From the NCBI GenBank assembly GCA_903851415.1, contig CAINOE010000128.1:1-54261 (forward strand): a DNA stretch of 54,261 nucleotides, in the 5' to 3' direction. Source of the stretch: an uncultured Rhodopila sp. GTDB taxonomy: Bacteria; Pseudomonadota; Alphaproteobacteria; Acetobacterales; Acetobacteraceae. Shown in pieces: positions 48,661 through 54,261 of the stretch. Each line of letters begins with the position of its first letter. The stretch's first letter is position 1. Made by a program: the position numbers and the translations under genes. The notes under the pieces are model-generated. The model searched no databases. It worked only from the letters and a program-made list of their open reading frames with translations, and was not told the origin of the DNA.

Positions 48661-50321
48661 GCCACGCTCCCTAGGTCCCTGGCCAATTCACGCAGCCGGT
48701 ACTTCTGTATCTTGCCGGTATTACTCCTGACGATCGGCAGGAACACGATGCGCTTCGGCACCTTGAAAGCCGCCATCTGCTCGCGGCAGAACTGCCGAAG
48801 CTCGGCCTCGGTCGCCGTGGCGTGCGGCCTGAGTTCAACGAAGGCGCAGGCGACCTCGCCCCATTTCTCGTCCGGCTTTGCCACGACCGCCGCACCTTCC
48901 ACTGCCGGATGGCGATGCAGCACGTCCTCCACCTCGATGGAGGAGATGTTCTCGCCGCCGGAGATGATCACGTCCTTAGAACGATCCGTTATGCGGACAT
49001 AGCCGTCCGACTCGATCACCGCCAGATCGCCGGTATGCAACCAGCCTCCGGCGAAGGCTTCTTCGGTGGCGGTGGGATTTTTCAAATACCCGTTCATGGT
49101 GATGTTGCCGCGGAACATGATCTCACCGATGCTTTCGCCATCCCACGCAACCGGCTCCATCGTTTCCGGGTCGAGCACGGTCATCGCTTCCTGCAATGGC
49201 CCGGCGACGCCCTGGCGCGCGTTCAGCCGGGCGCGATCCTTCAGTGGCAGGGATTGCCATGCGTCCTGCTTGGCGCAGACCGATGCGGGACCGTAGGTTT
49301 CGGTCAGGCCATAGACATGGGTCAGCTCGAAGCCGAGACGCTCGGCGCCCTCGATGGTGGAAGCGGGCGGAGCGGCGCCGGCGATGTAGCCTTTGACTGT
49401 GTGGTCGATACCGTCTCGGAGTTCCGCCGGGGCGCTGATCAGCATGTTATAGACAATCGGCGCGCCGCACATGTGGGTGACGCCGTGTTCGCGGATCGCG
49501 TCGAAGATCAGCTTGACGTCCACCCGCCGCAGACAGACGTTGGTGCCGGCATTTGCCGCCATGGTCCATGGAAAGCACCAGCCGTTGCAGTGAAACATCG
49601 GCAGGGTCCAGAGATAGACCGAGTGCGCCGGCATTCCCCAGCTAACGATCTGGGCGATGGAATTCAGGTACGCTCCACGATGGTGCGTGACGACACCTTT
49701 CGGGTTGCCCGTCGTGCCGGAGGTGTAGTTCAGGGCGATCGGGTCAAACTCGTCCTCCGGGAGCGACCAGGCGTAGTCGGGATCGCCTTCGCGCAGGAAC
49801 GCTTCGTAGTCCATCGATCCAAGCAACGTGCCGCCTTCGTGCCCGGGATCGTCGATGTCGATCACGACCAGCCGGTGCTCCAGCTTGGCGAGTGCGCGTT
49901 TCACGACGCCGCTGAATTCTCGGTCGGTGATGATCACCTTGGCTTCGCCGTGGGTGAGCTGGAAGGCGACGGCCTCGGCGTCGAGGCGGATGTTCAGCGT
50001 GTCGAGCACGGCGCCGATCATTGGGACGCCAAAATGGGCTTCGTACATCGCCGGAACGTTGGGCGCCATTACGGCGACGGTATCGCCCGGACCCACTCCA
50101 TGCTTTGCCAGGGCCGAGGCCAGGCGTTTGCAGCGGACATAAGTCTGCGCCCAGGTGCTGCGCCAGGCGCCATGAATGAGGGCGACCCGGTTGGGATGCA
50201 CCGCCGCAACCTTCGGCAGGAAGCTCAGCGGCGACAACTGCGTATAGTTTGCAAGCCGTTTGCCGAGACCGTTTGTGAAGGGGCCGGCTTTCGTGGTGGC
50301 GGTGTCCAATAATGTTGGCAT
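48657..50321 (-). CDS. Acyl-CoA synthetase (AMP-forming)
   Basis: A 554-residue ANL enzyme. The P-loop-like motif is LNYTSGTTGNPKGVVTHHRG, the A5 region is VYGLTETYGPASVCA, and A7-A8 is GWLHTGDLAVIESDGYVRIT followed by DRSKDVIISGGENISS. The C-terminal catalytic Lys is in SNTGKIQKYRLRE. It resembles the medium/long-chain fatty acid ligases often annotated as FadD-like. It is first in the operon with the acyl-CoA dehydrogenase. Substrate chain length is not predictable from sequence. Confidence 0.9.
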   Translation of the reverse strand: MPTLLDTATTKAGPFTNGLGKRLANYTQLSPLSFLPKVAAVHPNRVALIHGAWRSTWAQTYVRCKRLASALAKHGVGPGDTVAVMAPNVPAMYEAHFGVPMIGAVLDTLNIRLDAEAVAFQLTHGEAKVIITDREFSGVVKRALAKLEHRLVVIDIDDPGHEGGTLLGSMDYEAFLREGDPDYAWSLPEDEFDPIALNYTSGTTGNPKGVVTHHRGAYLNSIAQIVSWGMPAHSVYLWTLPMFHCNGWCFPWTMAANAGTNVCLRRVDVKLIFDAIREHGVTHMCGAPIVYNMLISAPAELRDGIDHTVKGYIAGAAPPASTIEGAERLGFELTHVYGLTETYGPASVCAKQDAWQSLPLKDRARLNARQGVAGPLQEAMTVLDPETMEPVAWDGESIGEIMFRGNITMNGYLKNPTATEEAFAGGWLHTGDLAVIESDGYVRITDRSKDVIISGGENISSIEVEDVLHRHPAVEGAAVVAKPDEKWGEVACAFVELRPHATATEAELRQFCREQMAAFKVPKRIVFLPIVRSNTGKIQKYRLRELARDLGSVA

Positions 50322-50381
50322 TTCGATCTCCCCGGGGGCGTTGCCCGCAGTGTCTGTGCTCCGCGCGGTGCCGCAAGGGCA

Positions 50382-50398
50382 GACTCGGAAACTACTCA
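50382..50398 (-). promoter_or_regulatory. Shared promoter box of the acyl-CoA synthetase operon
   Basis: Minus-strand reading TGAGTAGTTTCCGAGTC, 60 bp from the start codon. No TA-rich hexamer is found at the usual distance (GCACAG), so the -10 is unclear. Confidence 0.62.
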
Positions 50399-50507
50399 GG
50401 GCCGGTGGCCAGGATAAATATCGAACCGTTTAACGCAGGTCGTTTTGCAAGCAGATTTCGCCACCCTTCGCCCCCGGGGTTCGCCGGCCGCGGCCGAAAC
50501 GCCGCCG

Positions 50508-50552
50508 TGAGTAGTTTCCGAGGGTATCGGCCGGGCGGCATCCGATTACATT
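50508..50552 (+). promoter_or_regulatory. Shared-box promoter of the MscS-type channel gene
   Basis: Box TGAGTAGTTTCCGAGGG (50508-50524), then TACATT (50547-50552) after 22 bp. The proposed start is 173 bp further. Confidence 0.7.
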
Positions 50553-50725
50553 GTCAAGGTTCCCCATTAAACTTGGCAGCGCCGCGAGGCGTCGCCTCCT
50601 TTTTCGGAAATATCGTCAACCGCTCGGCCGCGGCATGCCCCTTGCGGCAAGGCCGCAGGCGATCCGGGCGGACGAAACCTAGGCGCAACGAACCGCACCA
50701 TTCACAACTCAACAGGGGCCGGGCA
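50553..50725 (+). other. Leader region of the MscS-type gene
   Basis: With the spacer before the box, 50322-50725 holds no other gene. The reading frame is open through the leader, so translation could begin earlier than the TTG I chose, but no upstream start has a clear ribosome-binding site and the sequence before residue 1 is Arg/Ser-rich and unlike the family. Confidence 0.4.
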
Positions 50726-52243
50726 TTGAATGCCGATCTTGCCTATCTGATTTCACGGGTCGCGCATCCGCTGGTTGTTGCGGCGAGCATCCTCGTGGCG
50801 GGCTTCCTGGTGACGCGTCTTGCCCTTCGCGATCGTCCGATCAGGCAACTCCTCTGCCAGCTTGCCACGATCGCAGGCTTCACGGTGATGCTCCTCGTTG
50901 CCGGGGTGATACCGTTCGAGCCGACGCCCGTGATGGATCCGAACATCACCTACGTCGTCACCAGCGCATTCAAAATCGTGTGGTGGCTGGCCGCGTCGTG
51001 GCTGCTGGCCGGCATCGTCCGCACCATCCTTGTGTTCAAGCGGCGGCCCGTGGAAACGCAGTTTTTGCAAGATCTCTGCGCCGGCGTTATTTATGGCAGC
51101 GCCGTCATGGGGATCATCGCCAACGTGTTCGACATGGCGATAAGCGGTTTGCTCGCCGCGTCCGGGGTGATCGCCATCGTTCTCGGCCTGGCTCTGCAAA
51201 GCACCCTGGGCGATGTTTTCTCCGGCGTCGTCCTGAACATATCGAAACCTTACCGTCCTGGCGACTGGGTGATCCTTGACGGCGGCCTCGAGGGCAGGGT
51301 GATCGAAACCAACTGGCGGGCCACGCAGATCCTGACCGACACCAATGACGTGGCTTTCGTTCCGAACAGTACTATCGCGAAGTCCACGGTTCGCAATGCC
51401 AGCCAGCCGACTGGATCGCACGGACTGAAAGTCGTGGTCAGGCTCGATCCGGCGGTGGCGCCTTCGGGCGGCGTGGCGGTGCTGGAAACCGCGATGCTGA
51501 ACTGCAACCGAATCCTGCGCGTTCCGGCAGCAACCGTCCTGGTCCGGTCGCTCGACGCCGTGGCGCTGGAATGCGAACTCGCGTTCTTCGTGCCGCTGAT
51601 CGAGCAGGGTCCGGATGCGCAGAACGAGGTCTTCGATCTCGTCTACCGGCATTGTGCCTCGGCGAGTATCCGCCTGGCGCCGCCGTCCGGAAGCACATTT
51701 GCCTTGCCGCCGCGCGGTGCGCTGCCGGATCTGACCGATGCGCCGAAACGGCTGCTGCAACGCCTGCCTGTCTTTGCGTCGCTGTCGGACAATGAGCGGG
51801 TGGCGCTCGCCCCGATGGTGAAGCGACGGACATTCAAAGCAGGCGATGTTCTTGTCGAACAGGGCATCGTCGCGCCGGCGCTGTTCATCCTGACCTCCGG
51901 CGTCCTGGCGGCTTTGCAGCGGCACGGCGGCGGAGACATTGAAGTGTTGCGCCTCGCACCCGGGGATTGTTTCGGTCAGGCGAGCGTGATGACCGGGGCT
52001 GCAACGATATTCAAGGTGAAGGCATTGACGAGGGCGGTGGTTTACGAGATCGCGAAGGACGACATCGCGCCGATCCTGAAGGAAAGACCGGCCATCGCAG
52101 GGGAGCTCAGCCAGATCATGATGAAGCGAGAGGCCGCCGGCAAAGCACGGCTCGGGGCGCTTGTTCGGCGTGACGCGCGCCCGGAGGACATGCGCGCCCG
52201 AATTGCCGGTCGTATCAAGGTTCTTTTCGGCCTCTCAGGGTGA
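50726..52243 (+). CDS. MscS-family mechanosensitive channel with cyclic-nucleotide-binding domain
   Basis: About 505 residues from a proposed TTG start. Four hydrophobic segments precede the MscS pore helix and beta domain (GLALQSTLGDVFSGVVLNIS, KPYRPGDWVILDGGLEGRVI, VPNSTIAKSTVRNAS). After the cytoplasmic domain a Crp/cNMP-type domain follows (residues about 350-465: FKAGDVLVEQGIVAPALFIL, then LAPGDCFGQASVMTGA). MscS channels release solutes during osmotic downshock; the added domain suggests gating by a nucleotide or ligand, as in bCNG-type channels. The PGDCFGQASVMTGA loop departs from the cAMP-binding consensus (GE.....L), so ligand specificity is uncertain. Confidence 0.87.
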   Translation: MNADLAYLISRVAHPLVVAASILVAGFLVTRLALRDRPIRQLLCQLATIAGFTVMLLVAGVIPFEPTPVMDPNITYVVTSAFKIVWWLAASWLLAGIVRTILVFKRRPVETQFLQDLCAGVIYGSAVMGIIANVFDMAISGLLAASGVIAIVLGLALQSTLGDVFSGVVLNISKPYRPGDWVILDGGLEGRVIETNWRATQILTDTNDVAFVPNSTIAKSTVRNASQPTGSHGLKVVVRLDPAVAPSGGVAVLETAMLNCNRILRVPAATVLVRSLDAVALECELAFFVPLIEQGPDAQNEVFDLVYRHCASASIRLAPPSGSTFALPPRGALPDLTDAPKRLLQRLPVFASLSDNERVALAPMVKRRTFKAGDVLVEQGIVAPALFILTSGVLAALQRHGGGDIEVLRLAPGDCFGQASVMTGAATIFKVKALTRAVVYEIAKDDIAPILKERPAIAGELSQIMMKREAAGKARLGALVRRDARPEDMRARIAGRIKVLFGLSG

Positions 52244-52338
52244 TCGGCCGGGCGGCGGTGCGCGGGGCGTCCGCCTTGGGATCTCCTGTTTTAGCCCGCC
52301 GAGTTCCCTGCGATGAACACGCGCCGGCTTTGGGTGAA

Positions 52339-53325
52339 TCAGTCCAGCTCGAAGAACCGAGCAATCTTGGCCGTCGCGTCAATCGGCGCTTGTTGGACGA
52401 AGCGGCCCCGGACGACCGTATGCTCGCCGGCCGGGTAGGCATGCGGCAGATCAGGCAGTGACCAGTACTCTACCAGCGGCTGCCTTCGATCCGGCCACGT
52501 CCGGTGCTCAATTCCGTTCCCGGCCTGCTCGACGGCACCCGGTCCGTCCAAGCCATGCAGCGCGCACCATTGCGTGGCCAGCAAATCGCCGTTGCCGGGC
52601 GCGACGGTCGTATCGGCCTGTCCCTGCCAGACCGACAAGCGCGGCCAAGGGCCGGCAAATCCTTCCGGCGCGGCGGCGCGAACACGGGCCGCCCATTCCT
52701 CGGGACTTTGCTCCCGGCCGCCGGTCCGCATCTGCATGATCGCCTGCATGCCGGATCGCGCGGCACCGACTGGCACGCCTGCGACCGAAGCGCCCGCGGC
52801 GAACAGGTCCGGGTAGGCGGCCAGCAGGGCGGCGGTCATGGCGCCCCCCGCCGACAGTCCGAGGATGAAGACCCGCCCGGGGTCGCTTTTGAAATGGCTG
52901 ACCGCGGCGCGCGTCATGCTGGCGATGGAGCCAGCCTCGCCCGCGTCGCGGGCGGTGTCGGACTCGCGATACCAATCAAAACAGCGGCCGGACATGCTCA
53001 TCTTGGGCTGGTCCGGCAAGATCAGCGGGAAGCCGAGCCGATCGGCGAGATCGGTCCATCCGGTGTCCCCGGCAAACACGGCGGCATCCTGGGCGCAGCC
53101 GTGCAGCAGGATGACCAGTGGCCGCCCGGCAGCCGCCTGCGGCAGATGCGCGAGCATGCGAAGCTTCCCGGGGTCGTCGCCGAAGCCGTTGAGTTCGACG
53201 AGGCGGCCGGGCTGCGTTGGCGCCCGAGCGGAACGTGGCTTCGCCTTGGCCGGTTTTGGAGCGGCCGTCCGGGCGGACGGCCCGGCGGCAGCGTTCCTGA
53301 GCGAGAGCTTATCTGAATGTTTCAT
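52339..53325 (-). CDS. PHB depolymerase family esterase
   Basis: A 328-residue alpha/beta hydrolase of the LpqC/PHB depolymerase family. HGCAQDAAVFAG is the oxyanion-hole region, the nucleophile Ser is in LGLSAGGAMTAALL, Asp in GQADTTVAPGN, and His in LPHAYPAG. The first 40 residues are Lys/Ala/Pro-rich with no clear signal peptide, so an intracellular role on PHA granules is possible. It diverges from the phasin gene, consistent with polymer turnover. No shared 17-bp box is found upstream. Confidence 0.85.
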   Translation of the reverse strand: MKHSDKLSLRNAAAGPSARTAAPKPAKAKPRSARAPTQPGRLVELNGFGDDPGKLRMLAHLPQAAAGRPLVILLHGCAQDAAVFAGDTGWTDLADRLGFPLILPDQPKMSMSGRCFDWYRESDTARDAGEAGSIASMTRAAVSHFKSDPGRVFILGLSAGGAMTAALLAAYPDLFAAGASVAGVPVGAARSGMQAIMQMRTGGREQSPEEWAARVRAAAPEGFAGPWPRLSVWQGQADTTVAPGNGDLLATQWCALHGLDGPGAVEQAGNGIEHRTWPDRRQPLVEYWSLPDLPHAYPAGEHTVVRGRFVQQAPIDATAKIARFFELD

Positions 53326-53465
53326 GCCGCATGCGGCCTTTCAAAGTGCTCGACCCATATGCTGCACCGCAGCATGAAAACAACCACGGTGGCGATTCCA
53401 ACCCGCCGCGCCCGGCCTCGGCACGCCTCCGAGCTCCGCGGAAACCGCGGGAAAGGGCTGAATTG

Positions 53466-53529
53466 TGCACTGCACCATTTTTTTCTTGTATCGGGGACGG
53501 CCTCCGACTATGTTCCTATTTGCAGTGCA
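53466..53529 (+). promoter_or_regulatory. Phasin promoter with two TGC-N3-GCA sites
   Basis: TTGTAT (53486-53491) and TATGTT (53509-53514), 17 bp apart, form a good sigma70-type promoter. TGCACTGCA (53466-53474) stands just upstream and TGCAGTGCA (53521-53529) just downstream, near the start of transcription. Such TGC/GCA sites resemble those bound by PhaR, the PHA-sensing repressor of phasin genes. Repression here is inferred. No shared 17-bp box is present. Confidence 0.6.
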
Positions 53530-53609
53530 GCAATTGTGCTGGCTGGCCCATCCCAAGGCCAGGAAGCGGTGCCGCTATCGGGCCGCTTCCCCTGACAGGA
53601 GAGAGATCG

Positions 53610-54089
53610 ATGACAGAGAAAACCAGTGCAGCCGAGCGAGGCCGTGAGACCGCGGTCCCGGCGGCGACGCTCTACGAAACAGCGGTCAATCCGACGCTGG
53701 CCATCAATCCGACCACACCTACGCAAGGACTGAACACCATGATTAACAAAACCAAGGACTTCCTCGCCTTCGGCACGGCAAACTTCGAGGCGATCACCGC
53801 ATCCGGGAAGATCTGGTTGGCCGGCGTTCAGGATCTGAACAAGCAATTCGCGGACACTGCGATTGCCTCCTACGACGAGTCGATTGCGTTTGCCAAGGCG
53901 CTCAGCGCAGTGAAAACGGCCAAGGAAGCGATTGATCTTCAGAGCACGCTCGGCGTGGCGTCGATCAGCAGGGCCGCGGCCGACGCGAAGACCTTGGCCG
54001 ACACGTCGTTCAAGCTGACGGAGCAGGCCATGGCGCCGCTGAAGGCCCGCGTGGCCGTGGCCATCGGCAGCCTCAAAAAAGCGGCCTGA
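53610..54089 (+). CDS. phaP: Phasin (PHA granule-associated protein)
   Basis: A 159-residue alpha-helical protein with no Cys. The N-terminal 45 residues are Thr/Pro/Ala-rich; the phasin core starts near MINKTKDFLAFGTANFEAIT and continues with ASGKIWLAGVQDLNKQFADT. Phasins coat PHA granules and control their size. AGGAGAGAG stands 5 bases before the ATG at 53610, so the much longer upstream reading is not used. Its regulation appears to differ from the rest of the window (PhaR-like sites instead of the shared box). Confidence 0.9.
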   Translation: MTEKTSAAERGRETAVPAATLYETAVNPTLAINPTTPTQGLNTMINKTKDFLAFGTANFEAITASGKIWLAGVQDLNKQFADTAIASYDESIAFAKALSAVKTAKEAIDLQSTLGVASISRAAADAKTLADTSFKLTEQAMAPLKARVAVAIGSLKKAA

Positions 54090-54098
54090 TCAGCGGGG

Positions 54099-54118
54099 GG
54101 ACCGAGCCGCGACGGTCC
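54099..54118 (+). terminator. Possible phasin terminator hairpin
   Basis: GGACCG (54099-54104) pairs with CGGTCC (54113-54118) across an 8-base loop, 10 bp after the phasin stop codon. There is no run of T after it, so it is only a weak candidate. Confidence 0.3.
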
Positions 54119-54126
54119 TGTAACAT

Positions 54127-54170
54127 CGAGAACCATTGCAGAAGGTCGATTGCACTGCAATTGGTTCTCG
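54127..54170. repeat. Inverted repeat overlapping a TGC-N3-GCA site
   Basis: CGAGAACCATTGCAG (54127-54141) and CTGCAATTGGTTCTCG (54155-54170) are near-perfect inverted copies with one extra T. The right arm overlaps TGCACTGCA (54151-54159), a third PhaR-like site. Confidence 0.55.
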
Positions 54171-54190
54171 ATGCAGGCCGGAGGTATACA
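54151..54190 (+). promoter_or_regulatory. Possible rightward promoter leaving the window
   Basis: TTGGTT (54161-54166) and TATACA (54185-54190), 18 bp apart, follow the third TGCACTGCA site. They may drive a gene beyond the right edge, perhaps another PHA gene. Unverified. Confidence 0.35.
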
Positions 54191-54261
54191 GTCGGCGCAT
54201 CCCTCTGAGGCAGCAGAATGCGTTCCGGCAACCGGCGCGGCCTGCTTCGCCGCATGCCGAC

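Noticed and set aside
53331..53609. Extended N-terminus of the phasin
   Set aside because: The frame is open upstream, but the sequence is Arg/Pro-rich and unlike phasins. The promoter at 53486-53514 and the strong ribosome-binding site fix the start at 53610.

Overview
This window is a high-GC, densely coded stretch of a bacterial chromosome. It is probably from an alphaproteobacterium, and the mix of PHA, phosphoketolase and hydrogenase genes would suit the Acetobacteraceae/Rhodospirillales, but no rRNA or other marker fixes the taxon. I saw no tRNA, rRNA, insertion sequence, phage gene or CRISPR array. Almost every gene belongs to energy storage, fermentation, ion homeostasis or stress protection.

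Layout, left to right. 1-3281 (- strand): an Isp-type [NiFe] hydrogenase cluster (partial isp2, isp1, small subunit, HupH-like gene, maturation protease, hypC). 3674-4465 (+): a PRC-barrel protein. 4504-9400 (-): an operon for a stress protein, PHA synthase, a MaoC-phosphate acyltransferase fusion and acetate kinase. 10317-11405 (+): a slipin and a broken csbD. 11465-14499 (-): a GH65 phosphorylase with beta-phosphoglucomutase. 14795-15862 (+): a glycosyltransferase. 15863-16335: an intergenic stretch with an acetate-kinase relic. 16336-21594: a small unknown gene, a periplasmic PRC protein, a UPF0182 membrane protein and an MFS carrier. 21946-26092 (+): a P-type proton ATPase with a repeat-bearing tail, then a PPK2 kinase. 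26150-28615 (-): a second GH65 enzyme. 28936-29610 (+): a DJ-1/PfpI protein. 29623-32199 (-): sugar carrier and transaldolase. 32439-38820 (+): PfkB kinase, phosphoketolase, class I aldolase, histidine phosphatase, triosephosphate isomerase and RpiB. 38833-46185 (-): a solute-binding protein and an RbbA-type ABC efflux operon whose outer-membrane and HlyD genes are broken. 46390-50321: PhaJ-like hydratase, acyl-CoA dehydrogenase and acyl-CoA synthetase. 50726-52243 (+): an MscS channel fused to a cyclic-nucleotide-binding domain. 52339-54089: PHB depolymerase and phasin.

The main discovery is a shared promoter. A 17-bp box, TRRGTARTTTCCGARYC (core GTA-N3-TCCG, unchanged in all 18 copies I found), lies upstream of nearly every operon. 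It always has the same orientation relative to the gene, usually about 20-100 bp from the start codon. In most copies a TA-rich hexamer follows about 22 bp downstream, as expected for an activator box next to the -35 region. Divergent genes each have their own copy, so the pairs look like long inverted repeats. The window therefore reads as one large regulon.

Together the genes could support survival without respiration. Disaccharides are phosphorolysed and sugars phosphorylated, phosphoketolase makes acetyl phosphate, and acetate kinase makes ATP. Acyl groups pass to PHA, the hydrogenase exchanges electrons with H2, and the proton ATPase, PPK2, MscS and slipin maintain the membrane and energy state. 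This resembles in concept the low-oxygen-activated (lxa) locus of Burkholderia cenocepacia. That the trigger is low oxygen is my inference.
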